From: an uncultured Clostridium sp.
GTDB taxonomy: Bacteria; Bacillota; Clostridia; Clostridiales; Clostridiaceae
Length of the DNA stretch: 64,000 nucleotides
Direction: 5' to 3'
Assembly: GCA_900539375.1 (NCBI GenBank)
Contig: UQBY01000013.1
Coordinates: 1 to 64,000, forward strand
Under the pieces are notes generated by a model. That model was not told the origin of the DNA. It did no database searches and worked only from the letters and a program-made list of their open reading frames with translations. Numbering within the stretch: the first letter of the stretch is position 1; every line of letters begins with the position of its first letter. Positions 1 through 7,733 of the stretch are shown here, in pieces. The position numbers were made by a program, and so were the translations under genes.

Positions 1-55
1 CAAATCTAATATTTTTTAAATATTATTAGATATTGATAAGTCCTACACAACGGAA

Positions 56-310
56 ATGATGAGTAGTGAATTAAATGTACTTGAAAAAGTAAAAAGAACT
101 AAAGAAATATTTTTATCAATGTTTAAGGAAGATGGAATACCAGTAGAAGATTTAAAAAAAGCTATATGTGAATCTTATCAAGAACAAGGTTTTGATTGTA
201 AAACTTTTGATGATATTCCTTTAAAAGAAATGGAAGAAGCTATTTGTGATTGCTGTGAAGCAGCAGGATTGAAATTTGATAATTTTGATGATATATTAAG
301 ACAACTATAA
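56..310 (+). CDS. Small acidic hypothetical protein (84 aa)
   Basis: I do not recognise this gene. It encodes a short acidic soluble protein with no signal peptide or membrane segment. Two similar segments, KKAICESYQEQGFDCKTFDD and EEAICDCCEAAGLKFDNFDD, lie about 29 residues apart and suggest an internal duplication (A-I-C, G, F-D, F-D-D shared). Cysteines fall within these repeats. The start is uncertain: two adjacent ATG codons at 56 and 59 both lack a clear ribosome site. The next gene has its own promoter-like -10, so this one is probably transcribed alone. Confidence 0.6.
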   Translation: MMSSELNVLEKVKRTKEIFLSMFKEDGIPVEDLKKAICESYQEQGFDCKTFDDIPLKEMEEAICDCCEAAGLKFDNFDDILRQL

Positions 311-381
311 ATTTATTAGTATATTGTTTAGTTTAAAAGATAGATAAATAAAATAATATATTAACTCTATATTTTTTATGA

Positions 382-402
382 TATAATAGCATTCATGAGG
401 TG
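382..402 (+). promoter_or_regulatory. -10 box and ribosome site for the TtcA-like gene
   Basis: A perfect TATAAT lies at 382-387 and GAGGTGA at 396-402. The latter sits 6 nt before ATG 409, which decides the start of the next gene against an upstream in-frame GTG at 400 that overlaps the ribosome site. Confidence 0.5.
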
Positions 403-408
403 ATTTTA

Positions 409-1275
409 ATGAGTGGTATTGCAGGTGAAGGCTGCGAAAGAATTATTCCTACAGAGGAGAAAAAATCTCTTGAGGAAATAGAAAGAAGTATAGTAAAAAG
501 GTATAGAAAGCCAATATGGTCTAAGTTTTGTAAGGCTATAAAAGAATATAATTTAATAGAAGAGGGAGATAAAATTGCAGTAGCTATTTCAGGTGGAAAA
601 GATAGTCTTCTTATGGCAAAGCTTTTTCAAGAGCTTCAAAGACATGGTCAAACTAAATTTGAACTTGAATTTATAGCTATGGACCCAGGATATCATCCTC
701 AAATAAAGAAGCTTCATAAGGAAAACCTTGAATACTTAAACATACCAGCACATATATATGATTCAGGGATATTTGAAGTTGTAGATAGAATGGCAAAGGA
801 TTATCCATGTTATTTATGTGCAAGAATGAGAAGAGGCTCTTTATATGCAAAGGCAAAGGAACTTGGATGTAATAAATTAGCTTTAGGACACCACTTTAAT
901 GATGTAATTGAAACAACTTTATTAAATGTTTTATATGCAGGTAATTTTAAAACAATGCTTCCAAAGCTTAAAGCTAAGAACTTTGAAGGGCTTGAACTTA
1001 TAAGACCAATGTATCTTATAGAGGAAGAAGCTATAAGAAGATTTATAAACTATAGTGGAATATGGCCTTTAAATTGTGCATGTATGATAGCAGCAAAAAA
1101 GGTTGGAAATAAAAGATACGAAATAAAAGAGTTAATAAAGAATCTTAAAGCAAATTTTAGAGATGTGGATAAATCAATATTTAAAGCAGCTGAAAATGTA
1201 GCTATGGATTCTATTTTAGGATGGGAAAAGGGTAATGAAAAACATTCTTTCCTAGATTATTATGATGAGGAGTAA
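409..1275 (+). CDS. TtcA-family tRNA thiolation ATPase (PP-loop, Fe-S)
   Basis: This is a cytosolic PP-loop ATP pyrophosphatase of the TtcA family, 288 aa. Seen: an SGGKDS adenylation loop at about residues 61-66; a C-Y-L-C pair at 134/137; a third cysteine site, N-C-A-C, at 223-225. In TtcA, two cysteines of a CxxC plus one later cysteine hold a 4Fe-4S cluster that carries sulfur to cytidine 32 of tRNA, and this pattern fits. The start at ATG 409 is set by GAGGTGA. A DUF4250 gene follows after 5 nt, probably co-transcribed. Exact tRNA substrate is inferred; a related thiolase role cannot be excluded. Confidence 0.8.
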   Translation: MSGIAGEGCERIIPTEEKKSLEEIERSIVKRYRKPIWSKFCKAIKEYNLIEEGDKIAVAISGGKDSLLMAKLFQELQRHGQTKFELEFIAMDPGYHPQIKKLHKENLEYLNIPAHIYDSGIFEVVDRMAKDYPCYLCARMRRGSLYAKAKELGCNKLALGHHFNDVIETTLLNVLYAGNFKTMLPKLKAKNFEGLELIRPMYLIEEEAIRRFINYSGIWPLNCACMIAAKKVGNKRYEIKELIKNLKANFRDVDKSIFKAAENVAMDSILGWEKGNEKHSFLDYYDEE

Positions 1276-1280
1276 CTTTT

Positions 1281-1460
1281 ATGGATATAATGACAATGGA
1301 TCCTAATATGCTTGTAAGTATAATAAATATGAAATTAAGAGATAATTATAGCAACTTGGATATGTTATGTGAGGATATGGATTTAAATAAAGATGCTCTT
1401 AAAGGAAGATTAAAAGAAGCTCAGTATACATATTGTAAAGAAACTAATCAATTTAAATAA
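1281..1460 (+). CDS. DUF4250 small protein
   Basis: A 59-aa protein starting at ATG 1281, 5 nt after the TtcA-like gene, with GAGGAG at 1267-1272 as ribosome site. The pattern matches what I know of the DUF4250 family: an N-terminal MDPNML, then I-I-N-M-K-L-R-D, Y-S-N-L-D-M-L-C-E-D and a C-terminal E-T-N-Q-F-K. Function is unknown; the spaced helices look like a small helix-turn-helix-like fold, which is inference. Confidence 0.75.
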   Translation: MDIMTMDPNMLVSIINMKLRDNYSNLDMLCEDMDLNKDALKGRLKEAQYTYCKETNQFK

Positions 1461-1531
1461 AAAATAAACTAGAATATGCTAAGGGTAATTATTATAATAT
1501 AATTATATTATTGCATTAGGAGGCGTTTATT

Positions 1532-1642
1532 ATGAATTTAAAAAAGAAAGGCAAGTTGATAGTTTTATTAGGAGCAGCAGCAGCTTTAGCAGCAAGTTTA
1601 ATAAACGATAAGAAAAATAATGAAAAAAATACAGAAAAATAG
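1532..1642 (+). CDS. Tiny single-span membrane peptide (36 aa)
   Basis: A 36-aa frame starts at ATG 1532 after a strong AGGAGG at 1518-1523 and a TATAAT at 1493-1498. The peptide has a basic N-terminus (NLKKKGK), one Ala/Leu-rich hydrophobic stretch of about 16 residues, and a polar Lys/Asn/Glu tail. It could be a small membrane protein. No family is recognised. Good translation signals support it, but its size leaves doubt. Confidence 0.5.
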   Translation: MNLKKKGKLIVLLGAAAALAASLINDKKNNEKNTEK

Positions 1643-1650
1643 TAAAAATA

Positions 1651-1679
1651 TTGACTAAAATTAAAAAATTGTATATAAT
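1651..1679 (+). promoter_or_regulatory. Promoter of the T-box/trpP transcript
   Basis: TTGACT at 1651-1656 and TATAAT at 1674-1679 are separated by 17 bp, a near-consensus vegetative promoter. It places the transcript start near 1686, just at the beginning of the T-box leader. Confidence 0.8.
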
Positions 1680-1685
1680 AATACT

Positions 1686-1954
1686 AAGTTAAGTAAATCC
1701 TTTGAAAAGGGATAGTAGTCAGGTGCAGTGTTCCAGAGAGCTAAACAAATGGTGCGAGTTTAGTGCATGAGCTAATGGTGAATGGGCCTTGGAGGAGCAA
1801 GATGAAATCATAAGAGAGTAGTTTAAGCCGTATGTTGCACGTTATAGCAAATAAAGTATATTTGTACTTGATAAAGAGGCATTTTTATATGCAATTTAGG
1901 TGGTACCGCGGATATCTCCGTCCTATGTTTTATAATAGGATGGAGTTTTTTTTG
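1686..1954 (+). ncRNA. Tryptophan T-box leader
   Basis: This is a classic T-box element. Stem I begins with an AGAGAG-type motif (1734-1739). The specifier region reads G-AA-TGG-G-CC, so the specifier triplet is UGG (1783-1785), the Trp codon. The antiterminator carries AGGTGGTACCGCGG at 1898-1911. The terminator stem pairs 1914-1926 with 1935-1946 and runs into eight T. Uncharged tRNA-Trp should favour the antiterminator and let transcription reach trpP. The bulge base after TGG is T, which would pair with a G73 discriminator only by wobble. Confidence 0.93.
1914..1953 (+). terminator. Regulated terminator of the T-box
   Basis: Stem ATCTCCGTCCTAT (1914-1926) pairs with ATAGGATGGAGT (1935-1946) with one G-T wobble and an 8-nt loop, followed by a T run. 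Its 5' arm follows directly on the T-box antiterminator sequence. Confidence 0.9.
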
Positions 1955-2050
1955 TACATAAATAAATTTGGGGATGATTTTAAAATGAAATGAAAGGCAA
2001 TAAAAATTAAAAAAATAGAATAATTACAAATTTAAAAGGGGAAATAAATA

Positions 2051-2578
2051 ATGGAAAAAAGTTTTAACACAAAAAAAATGATAGTAAATGCAATATTAAT
2101 AGCTATAGGAGCAGTGCTTCATACTATATCACCAACCTTTGGAGTAGCTCAACCAGACTTTGCTTTAGCAATGATGTTTATAATAATTTTAATAAATAAA
2201 GATTATAAAACAGCACTATTTTCAGGAATAATAGTTGGTATATTTACAGCATTAACTACAAAAACAGTAGGCGGTCAAGCTCCTAATATAATAGATAAAG
2301 TAATTACTGCAAATGTTGCTTATTTAATTCTTTTACCTTTAAGAGATAGAGTAAATAAAAATATACAAGCTGCAATATTACTTATAGCAGGAACTTTTGT
2401 AAGTGGAATAGTATTTTTAACTGCAATGATGTTTTTTGGAGGAATACCTTTAAAAGCAATTCCAGCAGGATTATTAACAGTAGTTTTACCAACTGCTTGT
2501 ATAAATGTAATAATAGGAATAATAATATTTAATATAGTAAATCAAGCTATAAAGCAAGTTCACTTAAATATGGACTAA
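2051..2578 (+). CDS. trpP: Tryptophan transporter TrpP
   Basis: A 175-aa integral membrane protein with about five hydrophobic segments, resembling TrpP, the small tryptophan permeases of Firmicutes. Typical segments include the N-terminal NAILIAIGAVLH, a central T-K-T-V-G-G-Q-A-P-N, and a hydrophobic C-terminal half. It is expected to import tryptophan. The upstream T-box with a UGG specifier supports the substrate independently. AAGGGG at about 2035 is the ribosome site for ATG 2051. It is the only gene in its unit and ends at a terminator. Confidence 0.9.
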   Translation: MEKSFNTKKMIVNAILIAIGAVLHTISPTFGVAQPDFALAMMFIIILINKDYKTALFSGIIVGIFTALTTKTVGGQAPNIIDKVITANVAYLILLPLRDRVNKNIQAAILLIAGTFVSGIVFLTAMMFFGGIPLKAIPAGLLTVVLPTACINVIIGIIIFNIVNQAIKQVHLNMD

Positions 2579-2583
2579 ATTTA

Positions 2584-2635
2584 AAATCTTAGGTTAATTA
2601 TTTTATTTAGCAATAATTTACCTAAGATTTTTTTT
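2584..2635 (+). terminator. Terminator after trpP
   Basis: A 19-nt stem, 2584-2602 with 2612-2630, has one mismatch and is followed by a T run on the + strand. It also separates the convergent deacetylase gene. Confidence 0.85.
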
Positions 2636-2648
2636 AGAAAAATATAAA

Positions 2649-3356
2649 TTAGTTTATGTAGTGAAACATTTCTGAAGTGTTTTCATTAATAGCTTTAAAA
2701 GTATAGCCATTATCTTTATAGTATTTTATTACTTCAGGTAAGGCAATTGTACTATTTTTATTAATATATCCACAGTGCATTAATAATATAACTTCTTGTT
2801 TATCCTTATTTTTAGTTGCATTTTTTACTATAGTACAAGGGTTCCCATAGGGATTTGCTCCATCAGTACTATCTACATTCCAATCATAAATTTTAAGATT
2901 ATTTTCATGAAGGAGATTTACTAAGGATTCTTTTAAATGATATGTATCATTATTACTTCCAAAGGGAAAACGAAGAATATTAATTTTTTCACCTGTAACC
3001 TCTTCAATAATCTTTTGAGAATCTAGCATTTCTTTTAAAAAATTATTATCTGATGAATATAAGTTTTCTTTTTTATGGTCCATACTATGAAGTCCAATAG
3101 AGTGACCTTCTTCAAGGATTCTCTTTACTAAGTCTTCTTGTCCTTTAATTTGTTCACCTATAAGAAAAAAAGTAGCTTTTACATTTTCTGATTTTAAAAT
3201 ATCTAAAGTATCTTTAGTAATTTTTCCACCAGGTCCATCATCAAAGGTTAAATAAATTATTTTTTCATCTTCACAATAGGCATTTTTAAAAGGAATAAAA
3301 GTAAAGATGTTTAATATAAGAATAAGTTTTAGTAAAAAAATAAATTTCTTTTTCAT
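2649..3356 (-). CDS. Secreted polysaccharide deacetylase (NodB domain)
   Basis: A 235-aa exported or membrane-anchored carbohydrate esterase 4 family protein. The N-terminus is Lys-rich with a hydrophobic signal segment at residues 5-26. The NodB motifs are visible: T-F-D-D-G-P-G at 37-43 (catalytic Asp), H-S-M-D-H at 90-94 (zinc histidines), R-F-P-F-G, and a late L-L-M-H-C. The family removes acetyl groups from peptidoglycan or other glycans; the substrate here is not readable. ATG 3356 is chosen because GGAGAGG lies just upstream, and an upstream in-frame ATG at 3404 would bury the signal peptide. Confidence 0.87.
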   Translation of the reverse strand: MKKKFIFLLKLILILNIFTFIPFKNAYCEDEKIIYLTFDDGPGGKITKDTLDILKSENVKATFFLIGEQIKGQEDLVKRILEEGHSIGLHSMDHKKENLYSSDNNFLKEMLDSQKIIEEVTGEKINILRFPFGSNNDTYHLKESLVNLLHENNLKIYDWNVDSTDGANPYGNPCTIVKNATKNKDKQEVILLMHCGYINKNSTIALPEVIKYYKDNGYTFKAINENTSEMFHYIN

Positions 3357-3498
3357 TAAAATCCTCTCCAATAATAAATTATCTTTTAAAAATATTTTCT
3401 CCAAAACTTACATTAATATTCATGTTAAAGTAAAGGAACATATTTTTTTCTTGTTCATATTTTATAAATAGAAGATAACTAAGGAGGGTGTGTTTTGC

Positions 3499-4266
3499 TT
3501 GGATAATGAAAATGAAAAAAGAGTATATTGTACTAATATGAATGAAAAAGACCCTATTATAGAAAAATTTATGAAAGAATATTTAAAGGAAAAAGAAGCA
3601 TCTGGATTTAGAGGAGATAAATCTGAAGATATTATAGTAAATTTTGATATAACTTATGCTGATGGAGTAGCTAAAAGTTATAGCTGTGGAGCAGAAAGTC
3701 CTGTATTTGGACAAGAGGATGAAGGCTGTATAGAAAGTAAAATAAATGCGGAAGAGATGAAAAGCCATTTTAGTGAAGCTAAAATAGGTGAAGAAATAAA
3801 TATAGAGCATAATGAAAAAAATGATACACATATAAATAAAGATATAGAAGAAGAGAAATTTGATAATGGCTGGATATGTGAACAGGAACTAGAAAAAATA
3901 TATAATATGAGTAATATACCTAAAAGAGAAGAAACTAAAAAGTTAAAAGTAAAGGAACGAAAGGTAAATGGAACAATTATTGTATATTCTACATTTTTAA
4001 ATAAGTTTGGAAAAAGGATAAAAGGAGTAAAGATAAATCTTTATAAATTAAATGGAATTTCTCCTCAATTAATAGAATCTATTGAAACAGATGAAAATGG
4101 TAGAGCAGTTTTTTCTAATGTTCCTAAGGGAAGTTATAGGGTTATTGAACTTATAGATAAAAGATATTTTAAAAAACCAGTATATATAAATTGGAATGAA
4201 GTAACAATAAATGATGATAACACAGAAGCAGTTATATATGTTGTAAATAGTATAAATAAGGTTTAA
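3499..4266 (+). CDS. Cytosolic-looking SpaA/prealbumin-like domain protein
   Basis: About 255 aa. The first 150 residues are acidic and low in recognisable features. The last 100, from about V-N-G-T-I-I-V, look like a beta-sandwich of the SpaA/Cna-B or carboxypeptidase-regulatory type: K-G-V-K-I-N-L-Y, then E-T-D-E-N-G-R-A-V-F, then P-K-G-S-Y-R-V-I-E. Such domains normally occur in surface adhesins, but no signal peptide or sortase motif is seen, so a spore-associated or cytosolic role is possible. Start choice: AAGGAGG at 3481-3487 fits TTG 3499 (11 nt) better than the GTG at 3490 (2 nt). Confidence 0.6.
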   Translation: MDNENEKRVYCTNMNEKDPIIEKFMKEYLKEKEASGFRGDKSEDIIVNFDITYADGVAKSYSCGAESPVFGQEDEGCIESKINAEEMKSHFSEAKIGEEINIEHNEKNDTHINKDIEEEKFDNGWICEQELEKIYNMSNIPKREETKKLKVKERKVNGTIIVYSTFLNKFGKRIKGVKINLYKLNGISPQLIESIETDENGRAVFSNVPKGSYRVIELIDKRYFKKPVYINWNEVTINDDNTEAVIYVVNSINKV

Positions 4267-4362
4267 TTAGCTAAAGCAGAGTAAGTATATTATTTTTTAT
4301 AATTTAGACTTAGTAAGTTATAAGATAAAAATAATATATTAACTTTGCTTTGTTATACTATA

Positions 4363-4443
4363 GAAAAATATATATTTTGAAAACTATAGATAATATGTAA
4401 AGTTAATAATAAAGTTTAGTAAAAGAAACAAGTTTAATAACCC
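4363..4443. repeat. Intergenic repeat, copy A
   Basis: This AT-rich segment between the SpaA-like gene and dut matches copy C at 47643-47719 along about 77 nt with few differences, and the 5' half of copy B at 34568-34620. Shared landmarks are a TATATATTTT block, AGTTAATAATAAAG, and AAAAGAAACAAGTTTAATAA at the end. The rest of the 4267-4507 gap holds no gene that I can support. Confidence 0.7.
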
Positions 4444-4507
4444 TAAAAAACTATGTTATAATAAACAAGTGATTTAAAAAATACAATGAAAGGAAGATAC
4501 AAAATAG

Positions 4508-4960
4508 ATGAAAATTAGAGTTAAATATTTTGAGGGTGCTATAAAGCTTAAGAAAATAGAAAAGGGAAATTGGATAGATGTATATGCAAATAAAGAGATA
4601 TTTGTAGAAGTTAATGAAAGAGCAATGGTTCCATTAGGCTTTGCCCTAGAGTTACCTAAAGGATGGGAAGGGCATTTAGCTCCTAGAAGTTCAACTTTTA
4701 AAACTTGGGGAATAATTCAAACAAATTCAGTAGGAGTAGTAGATGATACATATATAGGAGATAATGACCAATGGCATATGCCAGTTTATTGCCTTCAAGG
4801 AAAAGATGAATATGAAGGAAAGAAGGGAACTTGGATAAGAAAGGGAGATAAAATTGGTCAATTTAGAATAATGGAAGTTATGCCTTCTATAGAATTTGAA
4901 GAAGTTGAATCCTTTGGAAATAAAGAGCGTGGTGGATTTGGTAGCACAGGAACAAAGTAA
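4508..4960 (+). CDS. dut: dUTP diphosphatase
   Basis: A 150-aa trimeric-type dUTPase that hydrolyses dUTP to dUMP and PPi, limiting uracil in DNA and supplying dTMP synthesis. Seen: motif 2 A-P-R-S-S-T at 58-63, motif 3 G-V-V-D-D-T-Y-I-G at 76-84 with the catalytic Asp, and the C-terminal Gly-rich motif 5 R-G-G-F-G-S-T-G. Length is normal for the family. AAAGGAAG precedes ATG 4508. It stands alone, between intergenic repeat A and a bidirectional terminator. Confidence 0.92.
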   Translation: MKIRVKYFEGAIKLKKIEKGNWIDVYANKEIFVEVNERAMVPLGFALELPKGWEGHLAPRSSTFKTWGIIQTNSVGVVDDTYIGDNDQWHMPVYCLQGKDEYEGKKGTWIRKGDKIGQFRIMEVMPSIEFEEVESFGNKERGGFGSTGTK

Positions 4961-4973
4961 ATTAATATAAAAT

Positions 4974-5012
4974 AAAAGGCAGTATTTTATATTTCAAAAT
5001 ATTGCCTTTTAT
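4974..5012. terminator. Bidirectional terminator, dut / ABC-F
   Basis: Stem 4974-4988 pairs with 4996-5010 (15 bp, one G-T), with an A run on the left and a T run on the right. It can end dut on the + strand and the ABC-F gene on the - strand. Confidence 0.85.
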
Positions 5013-5042
5013 AAAATTAGTTTTTTTAAATAGTAAAGAGCT

Positions 5043-6962
5043 TTATTCGCTTAATGATTCCCAGGTAGCATAAAGTTCTTCAATATGTGCTTCAAGGTCT
5101 TTAATTTCTTTATTAACTCTAATGCTTTCTTCAGGGTTAGAATAAACTTCTTCTAAACAAAGGGATTCTTGAAGTTTTTCTAAATTTTCTTCAGATTTTG
5201 CAATATCTTCTTCAGTTTTCTTTATTTTTTGAAGTTTTGCCTTTTCTTCTTTTTGAAGATTTTTTTGCTTTTTCTTTTCTTCTTTAATTTGAGTTTTAGT
5301 TTTACCATTAGCTAAATCTTCATAGGCTTCAAAACGAGTTGGATTTTTTTTCTTTTCAACATAGTAGCTATAGTTTCCTAAATATTCAGAAGCTCCATTT
5401 TCTTCAAGCTCAATGATTTTATGTATAACCTTATTTAAAAAGTATCTATCATGGGATATAACTATTAAAGTTCCATCATAACTTAATATTGCTTCTTCTA
5501 AAGCTTCTCTTGAAGGAATATCTAAATGGTTTGTAGGTTCATCTAAAAGTAGAAGATTAGGCTTTGAAAGCATAAGTTTTAAAAGATTTATTCTACATTT
5601 TTCACCACCACTAAGTTTATCTATAGTTTTAAATACATCATCACCTGTAAATAGGAAAGAACCAAGTGCTGTTCTAAGTTTTGAAGTAGTTAAATAAGGA
5701 AAATCATCCCATACTTCATCTAAAATAGTTTTATTTAAAGAAAGGTTTGACTGCTCTTGGTCATAATAACCAACTTCAACATTTGCACCAAGAACTTTAA
5801 CACCAGTATCAGGTTTAATTTTGTCCATTATTATTTTAAATAATGTAGTTTTACCTCTTCCATTTTCACCAATGAGTGCAATTTTTTCTCCTCTCTTTAA
5901 GTCTAAAGAAAGATTAGAAAATAGGTGTTTTTCTCCAAAGCTTTTACTTAAGTTTTCAATATGTAAAACATCAAATCCACTTTTAACATTAGCCTCAAAA
6001 CTTATTTTAGAAGCATCCTTTTCTGCATCGGGAGCATCTATTTTGTCCATTTTATCTAGTGCTTTTTGTCTGCTTTCTGCAGCTTTAATGCTTTTTTCTC
6101 TATTAAAGGACCTAAATTTTTCTATTATAGCTTCTTGTCTTTTAATTTCAGCCTGTTGTAAATTAAAAGCTTTAAGTTGAGCATCATAATCCTTTTTTCT
6201 AAGTTCTAAATATTTTGTGTAAGGTGCATTATAGCAGTTTACATGACCATTTATAACCTGAAAAGTTCTATTAGTAACAGCATCTAAGAAAAATCTATCA
6301 TGGGATACTATTAATACTGTACCTTTATAACTTTTTAAGTTTTCTTCAAGCCATTCTATTGCTTCTAAATCTAGGTGGTTTGTAGGTTCATCTAATAACA
6401 AAATTTCAGGAGAACGTAATAAAAGCTTACATAAAGCAACTCTTGTTTTTTGTCCACCACTTAGTTTTGAAATTTCTTTATTAAAGTCATTTTCTAAAAA
6501 ACCTAAACCTTTTAAAACTCTACTTATTTCACCTTTATATGTATAACCACCTCTATGAGAATATAATTCCTGAAAAGTATTATAATCTTTAAAAATTTTA
6601 TTATGATATTCTGCATTTTCTTCATTATAAGGTTCATTCATTTTTACTTCTAAATCAGAAAGCTTATTTTCTAAAGCTATTAAATCAGAAAAAACTGTAA
6701 GCATTTCATTATATATAGTATTATCAAATTCTAAATCAAGATGCTGGGAAAGATAACCTAAAGTTTTATTTTTATCAATAAAAACTTCACCATCATCATA
6801 GGAAATTTGCTTTGATAGTATTTTAAATAAAGTTGACTTACCTTCACCATTAGCACCAATAATACCAACTTTATCTCCTTCATTAACAGAAACTGTTACA
6901 TCTTTTAATATTTCATCTATTCCATAGCTTTTGCTTATATTTTTACAACTTAGTACAATCAT
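5043..6962 (-). CDS. ABC-F family ATPase
   Basis: A 639-aa soluble protein with two ABC domains and no membrane segments. Domain 1 has Walker A G-A-N-G-E-G-K-S-T at 36-44, signature L-S-G-G-Q, and Walker B L-L-L-D-E-P-T-N-H-L-D. Domain 2 has G-E-N-G-R-G-K-T-T, L-S-G-G-E and the same Walker B. A linker of about 80 residues joins them, and a Lys/Glu-rich coiled-coil tail occupies the last 100 residues. This is the YdiF/Uup-like type, acting on ribosomes. Whether it is housekeeping or gives antibiotic protection cannot be told. ATG 6962 is chosen for its GGAGG; the upstream in-frame start at 6995 lacks one. Confidence 0.9.
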   Translation of the reverse strand: MIVLSCKNISKSYGIDEILKDVTVSVNEGDKVGIIGANGEGKSTLFKILSKQISYDDGEVFIDKNKTLGYLSQHLDLEFDNTIYNEMLTVFSDLIALENKLSDLEVKMNEPYNEENAEYHNKIFKDYNTFQELYSHRGGYTYKGEISRVLKGLGFLENDFNKEISKLSGGQKTRVALCKLLLRSPEILLLDEPTNHLDLEAIEWLEENLKSYKGTVLIVSHDRFFLDAVTNRTFQVINGHVNCYNAPYTKYLELRKKDYDAQLKAFNLQQAEIKRQEAIIEKFRSFNREKSIKAAESRQKALDKMDKIDAPDAEKDASKISFEANVKSGFDVLHIENLSKSFGEKHLFSNLSLDLKRGEKIALIGENGRGKTTLFKIIMDKIKPDTGVKVLGANVEVGYYDQEQSNLSLNKTILDEVWDDFPYLTTSKLRTALGSFLFTGDDVFKTIDKLSGGEKCRINLLKLMLSKPNLLLLDEPTNHLDIPSREALEEAILSYDGTLIVISHDRYFLNKVIHKIIELEENGASEYLGNYSYYVEKKKNPTRFEAYEDLANGKTKTQIKEEKKKQKNLQKEEKAKLQKIKKTEEDIAKSEENLEKLQESLCLEEVYSNPEESIRVNKEIKDLEAHIEELYATWESLSE

Positions 6963-7047
6963 ATTTTTTATCCTCCATAATAGTTTAAAAACCACTGTGC
7001 ATAATAAATCATTATAATTATACTATTTAAAAATATTTATATCAATT

Positions 7048-7092
7048 AAAGGATTATTGCATAAAAATAAATTTTTAAAGCAATAATCCTTT
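7048..7092 (-). terminator. Terminator after the DUF4397 gene
   Basis: A perfect 13-bp stem, 7048-7060 with 7080-7092, lies just past the DUF4397 stop. The T tail on the - strand is short, so strength is uncertain. Confidence 0.7.
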
Positions 7093-7103
7093 AGGTTTAG
7101 TTT

Positions 7104-7727
7104 TTAATCTTTACCATCAACTGAAAAATAATATCCTAAAGGTGGCTGTAAATTATCTATTAATCCTATAATATATATTGTATGAAAGGAGCTTGGTTTT
7201 AAATTTAAATCATTAATAAACTTTTCAGGAAAGGAACTTTCACTTGCTGTAAGTAAAAAGTTATACAAACCAGGAGATAGAGTATAGTAACCTGTAGTTT
7301 CTAAATATTCTACAGAATTAAATAATTTTTCTTCATTAGGAAGAGAAAGAGTTAAAAGTGGAGCATTTGGAGAAAGGTTAATAAATCTTAAAAATGAAAG
7401 AGGCCCACTAGAGGCACTACTTGAAGCATCTTTTAGTGTAAATATTGATAATGTACTTTCTAGTAATACAAAATTTAATGTGGAAATTTCATTTGGAATA
7501 ACTTCAATGGTTTGGGTGTAAATAGGAGTGTCATAAGTACCAGAAGTAAAAGCTTGAATTTCATAGTTTCCAGCAGGAAAAGTCATATAATCTGTCATCA
7601 TACTAAAGGAAAGATTTTCAGAAATAAGATTTCCATTACTATATACATCTATTGAAGGAGCATTAGCAGCTGCATGAAAAAGTCTAAAAGAACCGTTTAA
7701 TTTAGGTAAAGATTCTCTAAATAACAC
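7104..7727 (-). CDS. DUF4397-domain protein
   Basis: A 207-aa protein with the DUF4397 pattern: F-R-L-F-H-A-A-A-N-A-P-S-I-D-V-Y, then T-F-P-A-G-N-Y-E-I-Q-A-F, and a second related module R-F-I-N-L-S-P-N-A-P-L-L-T-L. The two halves look like repeated beta-domains. No signal peptide is seen, although family members are often surface or spore associated. The gene follows the Asn-rich gene on the same strand; AGGTGA overlaps that gene's stop, so GTG 7727 is the best-spaced start (a TTG at 7733 is the alternative). The two are probably translationally coupled. Confidence 0.75.
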   Translation of the reverse strand: MLFRESLPKLNGSFRLFHAAANAPSIDVYSNGNLISENLSFSMMTDYMTFPAGNYEIQAFTSGTYDTPIYTQTIEVIPNEISTLNFVLLESTLSIFTLKDASSSASSGPLSFLRFINLSPNAPLLTLSLPNEEKLFNSVEYLETTGYYTLSPGLYNFLLTASESSFPEKFINDLNLKPSSFHTIYIIGLIDNLQPPLGYYFSVDGKD

Positions 7728-7733
7728 TAACAA

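Noticed and set aside
5821..6180. Open frames opposite the ABC-F gene and opposite other long genes such as the Ca-ATPase and the uracil permease.
   Set aside because: They lack ribosome sites and have composition expected of the reverse complement of real genes.
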